Origin: Mycolicibacterium iranicum | GTDB taxonomy: Bacteria > Actinomycetota > Actinomycetes > Mycobacteriales > Mycobacteriaceae | Reading direction: 5' to 3' | Assembly (NCBI RefSeq): GCF_001650495.1 | Contig: NZ_LWCS01000001.1 | Location: 396,826 to 460,825, forward strand | Length of the DNA: 64,000 bases | Part shown: one piece after another, positions 41,855-50,048 of the stretch | How the letters are laid out: each line of letters begins with the position of its first letter | Numbering within the stretch: the first letter of the stretch is position 1 | Program-made: the position numbers and the translations under genes | The notes under the pieces: generated by a model | Told to the model about the DNA's origin: nothing | Databases searched by the model: none | Seen by the model: only the letters and a program-made list of their open reading frames with translations

Positions 41855-43405
41855 TCAGCGCTTGCGCCGCGGAATATCCGGGACGCCGGCCAGCAGGCCG
41901 CGCTGCGGGATGCCGTCGATCGGCTCGGCGGCGACCCCCAATTCGGCGAGTACGTCGTTGGCCGCCAGCACCCCCGACATCGACGACCGCTCCATCAGGC
42001 CGGACAGGTACGGCAGTTCGACGAAGTCTCCGGCAACCCGCAGGCCTCGGGCGTCGGAACGCACGCGGGGCCGCGTTCCCGCCGAGCCCGGCGGGAACGC
42101 CGGAGCCGTGGCCTCCAGCCGGTCGTGGCTGTGCAGCACCCGCGCCTCGGAGGTCTCCGGCCACAGCACGGCCAGTTCCCGGCGAAGCGCACGTGCCGCG
42201 TCGTCGGCGTTGCTCAATGTGCAAGAGTACGAGTGCAATTCGATGATCGACCCGCCTGTGGATTCGGCCCACCGGCGGCTGGGTTCTTCGAGCCTGGAAT
42301 AGATCGCGACGGAATCCAGGTTCGGCTGGCCCGTCACCGCGCTGAACACCGCCCGGTCGGCACGGACGTCACGGTCCAGCCACAGCCGGCTCACCGCGAA
42401 CGGCGGTGCCACCGTGAGGTTTTCGCAGAGTTCGGCCAGCTGGGGCGCGACCGACCTCAGCTCCGAGGCGGTTGCCAGAGACCGCAGCGCACCCGGGTCG
42501 AGCGCCAGGATCAGGTGGCGGGTCGCCAGCGCCTCCCCGCCGTCGACCTCGATGCGCCACCCGTGACGTTCGGGTGCGACGCCCGTCGCCGCGACACCGA
42601 GCCGAACATCAGCTCCGTGCCGAATCAGGTGCTCGCGCAGCGGGTTCCATATCGCTGTCGCGTAGTCGGTGTTGGGCACGTCGAATCCGATGCCCTCAGG
42701 ATTGCCCAGGAAGTAGTAGTGGAACATCGCCACCAGCTCGGCCGCCGACAACGCGTTCTGGTTGCAGAAGAACGACCTGGCGAACGCCTCGAACAGCATG
42801 CTGCGGGTGCGCTCGGTCATGCCGAGACGGTCCAGGAAGGCCGCCGCGTCGACGTCGTCGAGTTCGGCGATCGTCGTGGCGCGGTCGTAGGCCAGCAGGG
42901 CCCGCCCCGCCTCGGGGTCGGCGCGCAGCATCTCGCTGCGGGTCAGGCTCTTGGAGCGCAGCACCAACGCCAGCAGGTTCAGCGGGGGCGCGGCGGGCAG
43001 GCCGGAGAGGTCTTCGGCGGGCCAGGTCGCCGAGATGACCGGATAGTGCGGCACCGGGTCGAGGAAGGACAGGTCCGGGTCGGCCCGACGGAGAATCGCC
43101 AGCCACGTGTAGTAGTGCCGGAAGAACGCGTGAAAGCCGTGCTCGATGATCTGAGTGGTGCCGTCGGGCAGCGATTCGGGCCACGCGCCGAGCCGCCCGC
43201 CGAGATGGCCCGCCGCTTCGATGAGGGTTACGCGCACACCACGCTCGGCCAGCACGACGGCCGCGGAGACCCCGGCGATACCGCCGCCGACGACCACTGC
43301 CTCGGTCCCCGGTGGAACGAAACGGGCAAGCGTGGGATCCGGCGTCACCAGTGGGATCCGCCGCATGCGCAGCGGCGCTGCGCGCCGCTTCAACGGGTCA
43401 CCCAC
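41855..43405 (-). CDS. FAD-dependent carotene desaturase/methyltransferase-type oxidoreductase, CrtU-like
   Basis: 516 aa from GTG 43403-43405, overlapping the cruF stop. FAD-binding motif AVVVGGGIAGVSAAVVLAER with IEAAGHLGGRLGAWPE, then HGFHAFFRHYYTW, NQNALSAAELVAMFHYYFL and the C-terminal FAD contact VAGDFVELPYLSGLMERSS. The architecture fits the CrtU/CruE branch that aromatises beta-ionone rings to make isorenieratene, a pigment known in some mycobacteria. The neighbours CruF/CruG/CrtD support a carotenoid role; exact substrate unproven. Lycopene cyclase and phytoene synthase are not in the window. Confidence 0.6.
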   Translation of the reverse strand: MGDPLKRRAAPLRMRRIPLVTPDPTLARFVPPGTEAVVVGGGIAGVSAAVVLAERGVRVTLIEAAGHLGGRLGAWPESLPDGTTQIIEHGFHAFFRHYYTWLAILRRADPDLSFLDPVPHYPVISATWPAEDLSGLPAAPPLNLLALVLRSKSLTRSEMLRADPEAGRALLAYDRATTIAELDDVDAAAFLDRLGMTERTRSMLFEAFARSFFCNQNALSAAELVAMFHYYFLGNPEGIGFDVPNTDYATAIWNPLREHLIRHGADVRLGVAATGVAPERHGWRIEVDGGEALATRHLILALDPGALRSLATASELRSVAPQLAELCENLTVAPPFAVSRLWLDRDVRADRAVFSAVTGQPNLDSVAIYSRLEEPSRRWAESTGGSIIELHSYSCTLSNADDAARALRRELAVLWPETSEARVLHSHDRLEATAPAFPPGSAGTRPRVRSDARGLRVAGDFVELPYLSGLMERSSMSGVLAANDVLAELGVAAEPIDGIPQRGLLAGVPDIPRRKR

Positions 43406-44171
43406 GACGCCGCCACAGAGTCACCGCGAACGGGATCGCCACGGCACCCATGATCACCCCTCCGGTCACCGCCGAGCCCGGCAGCCCGAAGAACACGGCG
43501 TGCGCCATGACTGACGAAAAGTACACCCACAGGTACAGCGTCGCCGCGGGGCCCGACGGTTCGTCCCCGCGACGCAGCGTCACGTTCAACAGGCCGAGCA
43601 CCACCACCGAGACCAGCAGCCACCCGGCGTAATTGGTCAGCGGCACACCGGGGATCAAGGGCAGGCCCGGATCGGGATCGAACCAGAACCAGTGCCCGGC
43701 GGCCACCATCTGGGGGTCCAGGAACACGTCCCATGCGGTCAGCGCGAACGCACCGATCAGCACCACGGCTGTACCCCGCTGCGCGAGCGTGCGGGCCACC
43801 ACCAGCGCCGGCCACGCCATCATGACCCAGGCCAACGGGACAACCAACGGAACGCCGAGTACTTCCGGCCCGAGCGTGCCGGTGTAGGAGTAGCCGCCGA
43901 ACGGAAATCCGGTCGCGACACCGACCGCCTCGGCGAACAGTCCGCCGCCGCCGGCGATCCCGACCAGCAGTGCCGCGCCGGTGACCCCGTGCAGGCGCGC
44001 CACGTCGGCGACCGAGGCCAGGAAGAAGACGATCACGCTCGTCACCGTCACGGCGGTGCGCCACGGCTCGAGCATCAGCGGATACATGATCTGGACCGCG
44101 ATGGCCGCGGCCACCAGCGACCAGCTGACGCGCGAGGCGCCGAATCCGACTACTGGGGCGACCAGAGCCAC
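43398..44171 (-). CDS. cruF: CruF-like carotenoid 1',2'-hydratase (DUF422 membrane protein)
   Basis: 257 aa. The start is GTG 44169-44171, with GGAGG 8 nt upstream; the longer open frame upstream is antisense to cruG. Six to seven membrane segments, with the family signature GFPFGGYSYTGTLGPEVLGVP, then TAWDVFLDPQMVAAGHWFWF. CruF hydrates the psi end of gamma-carotene or lycopene before glycosylation by CruG. Divergent from cruG, with 84 bp between starts, so both are probably under one control region. Confidence 0.8.
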   Translation of the reverse strand: MALVAPVVGFGASRVSWSLVAAAIAVQIMYPLMLEPWRTAVTVTSVIVFFLASVADVARLHGVTGAALLVGIAGGGGLFAEAVGVATGFPFGGYSYTGTLGPEVLGVPLVVPLAWVMMAWPALVVARTLAQRGTAVVLIGAFALTAWDVFLDPQMVAAGHWFWFDPDPGLPLIPGVPLTNYAGWLLVSVVVLGLLNVTLRRGDEPSGPAATLYLWVYFSSVMAHAVFFGLPGSAVTGGVIMGAVAIPFAVTLWRRRG

Positions 44172-44243
44172 GCGTGGACCTCCGGAATCGATGATGGACA
44201 GCGACGATGGCGTACCTGCGACAGGCGCAGCGGCTCGGCTCCG

Positions 44244-44249
44244 TAGAGT
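44244..44249 (+). promoter_or_regulatory. -10 box of cruG
   Basis: TAGAGT, 6 nt before ATG 44256; leaderless arrangement. Confidence 0.5.
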
Positions 44250-44255
44250 TTGCAG

Positions 44256-45374
44256 ATGCCTGGTGCTCGTCTGCCTGAAACGCTGCGAATCCTGACCGTG
44301 GCGGGATCTGTGCTGGCCTGCGCGGGTACCACCCACCAGATTCTGAACCAGCGCCTGCTGAGGCGGCCACCGGCCGATCCGCCGCCGGTGGACGCCGCTG
44401 TGTCGGTGCTGATCCCGGCGCGCGACGAGGCACACCGCATCGCGCCGACGATCCGGTCGGTGCTCGCCCAGCGTGGCCTGAGCGACGTCGAGGTGGTGGT
44501 TCTTGATGACAACTCCACCGACGGTACCGCCAACGTCGTCGAGTCGACGGCCGCGGGCGATCCTCGGCTGCGGATCCTGACCGGCACCGCGCCGCCGGCC
44601 GGTGTCCTGGGCAAGCCCCACGCGTGCGCGCAGCTGGCGGCGGACGCCCGCGGGGAGATCCTGGTGTTCGTCGACGCCGACGTGACCCTGGCTCCCGACG
44701 CGGTCGCTGCGGCGGTCGCCGTCCTGCGCGGCCCGGAACCGTTCGACCTGTTGAGCCCGTGGCCCCGTCAGGTCGCCGTGGGTGTGCTCGGCCGGTTGAT
44801 CCAGCCGCTGTTGGCGTGGTCGTGGCTCACGACGCTTCCGCTGCGCATCGCCGAGCGGTCCCGGCGTCAGTCGATGGCCGTGGCCAACGGGCAGTTTCTC
44901 GTCGTCGAAGCCGATGCGCTCGCGCGTGCAGGTGGGTGGGAATCGGTGTCGGGGTCCGTCCTCGACGACATCGGGTTGGCGCGCGCGGTGCGGTCGGCCG
45001 GCGGCCGTACCGGGTTGGCGGACGGCTCCCGGCTGGCGTCGTGCCACATGTACCTCGACGGCCGCGAACTCTTCGACGGATACCGCAAGTCGCTGTGGGC
45101 GGCGTTCGGCTCCCCTGCGGGTGCGGCGGCCGTCGGTGCGGCATTGCTTCTCGTCTACGTCGTGCCCGCCGTCGGCGCGGTGCGCGGAGATCGGGTCGGG
45201 TTGCTCGGCTACGCCGCTGCCGCGGTCGGGCGGGCACTGGCATCTCGGTGGTCGGGCCGACCGTGGGACGCCGCAGCCCATCCCGTCTCCGTCGTCGCGT
45301 TGGTCGGGCTGCTGTCCGCGTCCTGGGTCGGCAGGCTGCGCGGCACCCTGCAGTGGAAGGGGCGCGCGCTGTGA
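44256..45374 (+). CDS. cruG: CruG-like carotenoid 2'-O-glycosyltransferase (GT2)
   Basis: 372 aa. Family-2 glycosyltransferase: VSVLIPARDEAHRIAPTIRS, VVLDDNSTDGTANVV, LVFVDADVTLAP (DxD), then the acceptor region SVLDDIGLARAVRSAGGRTG. One N-terminal and two to three C-terminal membrane helices (AAVGAALLLVYVVPAVGAV). Expected to add a sugar to the 2'-hydroxyl made by CruF. GTGA overlap with the next gene, so cruG-crtD form an operon with a leaderless promoter. Confidence 0.75.
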   Translation: MPGARLPETLRILTVAGSVLACAGTTHQILNQRLLRRPPADPPPVDAAVSVLIPARDEAHRIAPTIRSVLAQRGLSDVEVVVLDDNSTDGTANVVESTAAGDPRLRILTGTAPPAGVLGKPHACAQLAADARGEILVFVDADVTLAPDAVAAAVAVLRGPEPFDLLSPWPRQVAVGVLGRLIQPLLAWSWLTTLPLRIAERSRRQSMAVANGQFLVVEADALARAGGWESVSGSVLDDIGLARAVRSAGGRTGLADGSRLASCHMYLDGRELFDGYRKSLWAAFGSPAGAAAVGAALLLVYVVPAVGAVRGDRVGLLGYAAAAVGRALASRWSGRPWDAAAHPVSVVALVGLLSASWVGRLRGTLQWKGRAL

Positions 45375-46873
45375 GCGCGGCGGTGGTCATCGGTGCCGGC
45401 CTGGGCGGCTTGGCGGCCGCGGCGCGACTCGCGGCGGCCGGCCATCGGGTGACGGTCTTCGAGGGCGCCGCCGAGGTCGGCGGCAAGTTGGGGGTGTGGG
45501 AACGTGACGGATTCCGCTTCGACACCGGTCCGTCGCTGCTGACCATTCCCGCGGTGCTGGAGCAGTTGTTCGCCGCCACGGGTGGGCCGGGAGACCTGGT
45601 GCTGGAGCCGGTGGACCCGGCGTTCTCGTACTTCTTCGCCGACGGGACCGAGCTGACGATGCCGCACGACACCGGGCGAATCCCGGAGGTGTTCGACGAG
45701 GCGCTGGGCCCCGGCGCCGGAGACGCATGGCGGCGGCTGCACGCCCGTTCGCGGCGGCTGTGGGAGCTCGTCGGCGAACCGGTGCTGCGCCGTCCGGTGT
45801 CGCTGGCGGCGCTGGCCCGGATGAGTGTCCGGCCGGCCGATCTGCGTGCGGTCGCGCCGTGGCAGACGATCGACGGGCTGGGCAGGAGCCTGCTGCCGGA
45901 CGCGCGGATGCGGACGTGGCTGAACCGGTATGCCACCTATTCGGGCTCCGATCCGCGCCGCACCCCGTCGGTGCTGGCCGTCACCTCGTTCGTCGAGCAG
46001 GAGTTCGGCGCCTGGTATGTGGCCGGGGGTTTGCGCCGGATCGTCGAGGCAGTCACCGCCCGCTGCGAGCAGCTCGGCGTGGTCATCCACACCGCAAGCC
46101 GGGTCGAGGAGGTGCTGATCGAGGGCGGCCGCGCCCGAGGGGTGCGGGTGGGCAGCCGCGAGGTTCCCGCCGATGTGGTGGTGTGCAATGCGGATGCCGG
46201 CGAGTTGTACGACGGTCTGTTCCCGCCCGGAGTCGCGTCGCGCGTCCGGCGCCGAATCCGCCGCACTCCGCGGTCGATGGCCGGGTTCGTGCTGTTGCTG
46301 GGACTGTCGGGCCGCACCGAGGGCGCGGCCCACCGCGTGTACTTCCCCGCCGACTACGCCGCCGAATTCGATGCGATCTTCGGTCGGCGGCCGCACCCGG
46401 TTACCGACCCGACCGTATATGTGCACACCCCCGACGATCCTGAAATGCGCCCCGACGACGACCACGAAGGTTGGTTCGTCATGGTCAACGCCCCGACGCA
46501 TGACCCGGACCGCGGGGTCGACTGGGACGCGCCCGGCCTGCGTGAGAGTTACACCCGGCATGTTCTGGACGTCCTCGCCGCCCGCGGCGTCGATGTCGCG
46601 GACCGTATCCGCTTCGCCGAGACGGTGACGCCTGCCGATCTGCAGCGCCGCACCGGCGCCCCGGGGGGTGCCATCTACGGCACCGCCTCGCACGGCCCAC
46701 GCGCAGCGCTGCGCCGTCCGGCCAATCGGGGTGCGGTCCCAGGGCTCTACCTGGTCGGCGGGTCTGCCCATCCCGGTGGGGGCATCCCGTTGGTCCTGAT
46801 GTCAGCCGAGATCGTCGCCGGACTCATCGGTCCGGCGGAAACTGCGCAGGGATCGTCCGCCGCACACCGATGA
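45371..46873 (+). CDS. CrtI-family carotenoid desaturase, CrtD-like (3',4'-desaturase)
   Basis: 500 aa from GTG 45371 (GTGA with cruG). N-terminal FAD motif VVIGAGLGGLAAAARLAAAG and VFEGAAEVGGKLGVWERDG; C-terminal CrtI signature GLYLVGGSAHPGGGIPLVLM. RTPSVLAVTSFVEQEFGAWY and YATYSGSDPRRTPS are typical of the family. Its position after cruF/cruG favours a C-3',4' desaturase acting on hydroxylated carotenoids rather than phytoene desaturase; that is an inference. The last 50 bp overlap the convergent CDP-alcohol phosphotransferase gene. Confidence 0.75.
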   Translation: MSAAVVIGAGLGGLAAAARLAAAGHRVTVFEGAAEVGGKLGVWERDGFRFDTGPSLLTIPAVLEQLFAATGGPGDLVLEPVDPAFSYFFADGTELTMPHDTGRIPEVFDEALGPGAGDAWRRLHARSRRLWELVGEPVLRRPVSLAALARMSVRPADLRAVAPWQTIDGLGRSLLPDARMRTWLNRYATYSGSDPRRTPSVLAVTSFVEQEFGAWYVAGGLRRIVEAVTARCEQLGVVIHTASRVEEVLIEGGRARGVRVGSREVPADVVVCNADAGELYDGLFPPGVASRVRRRIRRTPRSMAGFVLLLGLSGRTEGAAHRVYFPADYAAEFDAIFGRRPHPVTDPTVYVHTPDDPEMRPDDDHEGWFVMVNAPTHDPDRGVDWDAPGLRESYTRHVLDVLAARGVDVADRIRFAETVTPADLQRRTGAPGGAIYGTASHGPRAALRRPANRGAVPGLYLVGGSAHPGGGIPLVLMSAEIVAGLIGPAETAQGSSAAHR

Positions 46874-47510
46874 TCAGTTGCACCATGCCGACGATCCCCA
46901 CCACGGTCCAGGTGACGGCCAGCGCTGTGGCCCAGTCCCACCCCATCGGGGGTATGCCGGTCGGGGATGCCGCCGCGCCGATCGCGGCCGCTGCCACCAC
47001 AATCAGCCGCGTAGGCCGTTCGGCGACGGTGACGGCACCGACCCCGGGCATCCCGACCGACTGTGACCGAGCGCGGAGGTACTCCATCACGAACAGCAGC
47101 GACAGCGACGCCAGCACCCACGGCAGGGGTGCACCGAGTGCCAGCAGCGTCGCCCCGAGTGCGAGATCGCCGAGACGGTCGGCCACCGCGTCGACGACCG
47201 CGCCGAGGGGACGCGCGCGACCGGTGCGCACCGCGACCGCACCGTCGAGTCCGTCGAAGACGCCGGAGGCGACGACGAGCACAGCGGTCAGCACCGGCCA
47301 CCGAGGTCCTGCGGCGGCGGCCCACGCCCCGACCAGTGCCAGCAGACCGAGCAGCGACAGCACGTCGGGCGGTATGCGCAGCAACGGCCCTCTGGTCATC
47401 GCCCGGATCATCCGCAGCCACCCACGTACCAGCAGGGACGGCTGCACTCCGCTGTGCAGCGAGGACCACTGTGCGTTGTCGGCGGTCCCGTCGGCCGGCC
47501 CGTCCGTCAT
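46824..47510 (-). CDS. CDP-alcohol phosphatidyltransferase family protein
   Basis: 228 aa from ATG 47508-47510. Motif DGAVAVRTGRARPLGAVVDA followed by VAD matches DGxxARxxxxxxxxGxxxDxxxD except that the Arg after Ala is Val and the Arg is one position later. Five to six membrane helices. The family makes phospholipids such as PgsA or PIS products; the altered residue may affect CDP binding. The longer open frame upstream runs antisense to the YihY and methyltransferase genes. Divergent from the YihY gene, 24 bp apart. Confidence 0.8.
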   Translation of the reverse strand: MTDGPADGTADNAQWSSLHSGVQPSLLVRGWLRMIRAMTRGPLLRIPPDVLSLLGLLALVGAWAAAAGPRWPVLTAVLVVASGVFDGLDGAVAVRTGRARPLGAVVDAVADRLGDLALGATLLALGAPLPWVLASLSLLFVMEYLRARSQSVGMPGVGAVTVAERPTRLIVVAAAAIGAAASPTGIPPMGWDWATALAVTWTVVGIVGMVQLIIGVRRTIPAQFPPDR

Positions 47511-47534
47511 CACTCCAGCCTGCCAGGCACACCG

Positions 47535-48338
47535 ATGAAAAGGGCACGCAAACTCGCTTCCGACATCAGCAGGACGTTCCCGGTCAGCGACCTGACGCTG
47601 TGGGCGGCAGGCGCGACATACTTCGGCGTGATCGGGCTCGTGCCGCTGGCCCTTGTGTCGCTGTGGGCGGTCGGCCGGCTTGTCGGCGAGGACGCCGTCG
47701 TCGCGGCCATGGACGCCGGGATCGCCGGACTGCCCGCCGGGCATGGGACGCCGGAGGCGTTGCGGACCCTGACGTCGGTGGCGCTGGCGATGTCGTGGCC
47801 GCAGGCGCTGGTGGTGTTGTTCCCGGCCAGTCTGTACGGGGAGGGCCTTCGTCGGGCGTTCGTCCAGATGACGGCCGCCAAGGACAAGCTGACCGGGTGG
47901 CGAGGTCGGGCCGGGCTGCTCGGCGTCGCGGCGGTCGCGCCGTTCCTGGTGCTCGCGGTGCTGGCGTCGTCGTCGTACGTGGGGCCGCTGTACGCGGCGG
48001 GTGGGTGGTCGCTGGTGTGGGGCGTGGTGGTCGCCTTCCACATCGTGTGGATCGCGGTGTCGACGGCGCTGCTCGGCGTGTTCGGTCTCATCGGACCGGG
48101 ACGGTTGCGGCTGCGTCCCGTCGTGATCGGCGCGTTCAGCACGGGCGCCATCGTCGCCGGGTTCCTTCAGGGCTTCCTGCTGTTTCTGGCCATCCCGATT
48201 CCGTGGTCGGCGCCGTTCGGAGGGCTGCCCATCGTCGGGGCGGTGACAGCGCTGGCGCTGTGGTTGTTCGTGCTGCACATCCTCGTGCTGTGCGGATTTC
48301 GCGTCACCGTGGTGCTTGACGAGCTGATGCGCGCGTAG
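47535..48338 (+). CDS. YihY/BrkB-family membrane protein
   Basis: 267 aa from ATG 47535 (MKRARKLASDISRTFPVSD). About six membrane helices; family features include TYFGVIGLVPLALVSLWAVG, SLYGEGLRRAFVQMTAAKD, and FRVTVVLDEL near the end. Once called RNase BN, the family is now regarded as membrane proteins of unknown function. No ribosome site is clear. Nothing in the sequence ties it to the carotenoid or restriction genes around it. Confidence 0.75.
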   Translation: MKRARKLASDISRTFPVSDLTLWAAGATYFGVIGLVPLALVSLWAVGRLVGEDAVVAAMDAGIAGLPAGHGTPEALRTLTSVALAMSWPQALVVLFPASLYGEGLRRAFVQMTAAKDKLTGWRGRAGLLGVAAVAPFLVLAVLASSSYVGPLYAAGGWSLVWGVVVAFHIVWIAVSTALLGVFGLIGPGRLRLRPVVIGAFSTGAIVAGFLQGFLLFLAIPIPWSAPFGGLPIVGAVTALALWLFVLHILVLCGFRVTVVLDELMRA

Positions 48339-48404
48339 CGGGTTCGGCCCCGATGGTCGGCGGGTCAGCGGTGGTCTGTCGGTGGCCTGCGGCACGATAT
48401 CGGC

Positions 48405-50048
48405 ATGCTTCCGGGTGACACGGCTTCGCTGCGCAAGGCGCGCGGTGCGTTCTTCACCCCCACCCCGGTGGCCCGCTTCCTCGCCGGCTGGGCGGTGCGA
48501 CATCCCGGCCACGCAGTCCTGGAGCCGTCCTGTGGTGAGGCGGTCTTCCTGCACGAGATCGGTCGCCGAGGCGAGCACGAGGGCCCGCTCGTCGGAGTCG
48601 AGATCCATGCCGAATCGGCGGCCGCCGCCGAGCGCAGTCTGCGGGCCAGCGGCCTGGACGTCACGGTTCACACGCGGGACTTCTTCTTGCACAACGAGTT
48701 CGGCACTTACGATGCGGTGGTCGGGAATCCTCCCTACGTCCGCTATCAGGATTTCGCCGGAGAAGCCCGCGCCCGTGCACGACAGGCGGCATTGCGCGCC
48801 GGGGTCAGCCTGTCCAACCTGGCGTCGTCGTGGGCGGCGTTCACCGTGCATTCGGCACTGCATCTGAAGCCGGGCGGCCGGTTGGGGCTCGTGCTGCCCG
48901 CCGAACTGCTCAGTGTCAACTACGCGTCCGGCGTCCGGCAGTTCCTGATGGACCACTTCGCCTCGGTGGGCCTGGTGCTGTTCGACGAACGCGTGTTCCC
49001 CGGGGTGCTCGAAGAGGTCGTGCTCCTGCTGGCCGACGGATTCCATCCTGACGGCGGCAGCGGGGCCATGCACATGCAGTTGTCCCAGGTTCGGGATGCC
49101 GATGCGCTAGACCGCGAGACCTCCAAGCGACGCTGGACACCTCCCGCCAACGGTGCCAAGTGGTCGGCCGGGCTCATGTCGGCCGCGGGTCTTTCCGCGT
49201 TCGACGCCGTCGTCGGCAGCGACGCGTTCACCCTTCTTGAGGCGTGGGGTGATACAACGCTCGGCATGGTGACCGGCAGCAACCGGTTCTTCACCCTCTC
49301 CCCCGCCAAGGTCGACACGCTCGGGTTGGCGGAGTCCGACGTCATCCCGCTGTCGCCGCCGGGTTCGCGTCATCTGCGCGGCCTCGGGCTGACGGCGCAG
49401 GCGCTGCGCGCCCTCGGGGAGGCGGGCCGGTCGACGTACCTGTTCCGGCCGGAGGGGCAGCCCTCGAAGGCGGGCCGGCATTACATCCAGTCGGGCGAGG
49501 ATCTCGACGTGCACTCGGCCTATAAGTGCCGGGTCCGAAACCCTTGGTGGCGTGTGCCTTACCTGCGTCCCGCCGATCTGTTCCTCACCTACATGAACGC
49601 CGACACCCCGCGGCTGACGAGCAACCGCGCCCGCGCTCATCACCTGAACTCGGTGCACGGTGTGTATCTGCGCGACGAGCTGCGTCGTGACGGTATGAAC
49701 CTGCTGCCGCTGGCATCGCTGAACTCGGTGACCCTGCTCGGTGCCGAGACGGTGGGACGTGCCTACGGTGGTGGCATGCTGAAGATCGAACCGCGCGAAG
49801 CCGACGTGTTGCCGGTCCCGTCACCGGATCTCGTGCGCGGCAATGCCGCGCAGCTGCGCACAGCCCGGTCCGCGGTTGCCGGACTGCTGCGGGAGGGCCG
49901 CCTGCTCGACGCCGTAGCGGTCGTCGACGAGGCACTGCTGATCGATTCGTCGAGCCTGACCCGGGGACAGCTGGGGGCCATCCGCCGGGAGCACGCCGGG
50001 CTGACCGCACGCCGTGTCGCCCGGGGAAAAGTCAACGGTGGCAAGTAA
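48405..50048 (+). CDS. N6-adenine DNA methyltransferase (type II restriction-modification, gamma class)
   Basis: 547 aa. Motif X ARGAFFTPTPVARF, motif I VLEPSCGEAVFLHEIG, motif II VGVEIHAES, motif IV NPPYVRYQDF: the order X-I-IV of gamma-class adenine methyltransferases (M.TaqI/Eco57I type). The C-terminal half (LFRPEGQPSKAGRHYIQSGE; NLLPLASLNSVTLLGAE) should be the target-recognition domain. The stop overlaps the next gene by 11 nt, which encodes a probable restriction enzyme. The pair sits between housekeeping genes, as expected for a mobile defence module, though codon use looks typical. Confidence 0.85.
   Translation: MLPGDTASLRKARGAFFTPTPVARFLAGWAVRHPGHAVLEPSCGEAVFLHEIGRRGEHEGPLVGVEIHAESAAAAERSLRASGLDVTVHTRDFFLHNEFGTYDAVVGNPPYVRYQDFAGEARARARQAALRAGVSLSNLASSWAAFTVHSALHLKPGGRLGLVLPAELLSVNYASGVRQFLMDHFASVGLVLFDERVFPGVLEEVVLLLADGFHPDGGSGAMHMQLSQVRDADALDRETSKRRWTPPANGAKWSAGLMSAAGLSAFDAVVGSDAFTLLEAWGDTTLGMVTGSNRFFTLSPAKVDTLGLAESDVIPLSPPGSRHLRGLGLTAQALRALGEAGRSTYLFRPEGQPSKAGRHYIQSGEDLDVHSAYKCRVRNPWWRVPYLRPADLFLTYMNADTPRLTSNRARAHHLNSVHGVYLRDELRRDGMNLLPLASLNSVTLLGAETVGRAYGGGMLKIEPREADVLPVPSPDLVRGNAAQLRTARSAVAGLLREGRLLDAVAVVDEALLIDSSSLTRGQLGAIRREHAGLTARRVARGKVNGGK

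Noticed and set aside
41859..41875. GCGCTTGCGCC as another copy of the 32-bp repeat
   Set aside because: Only the central 8-10 bases match, and they are codons of the CrtU-like C-terminus.
44172..45281. Upstream extension of the cruF frame
   Set aside because: Antisense to cruG; a strong ribosome site marks the GTG at 44171.
45209..46771. 520-aa minus-strand open frame
   Set aside because: Shadow of the CrtD-like gene; no start signal and no recognisable motif.
47511..49073. Upstream extension of the CDP-alcohol phosphotransferase frame
   Set aside because: Antisense to the YihY and methyltransferase genes; Arg/His/Gln-rich shadow sequence.
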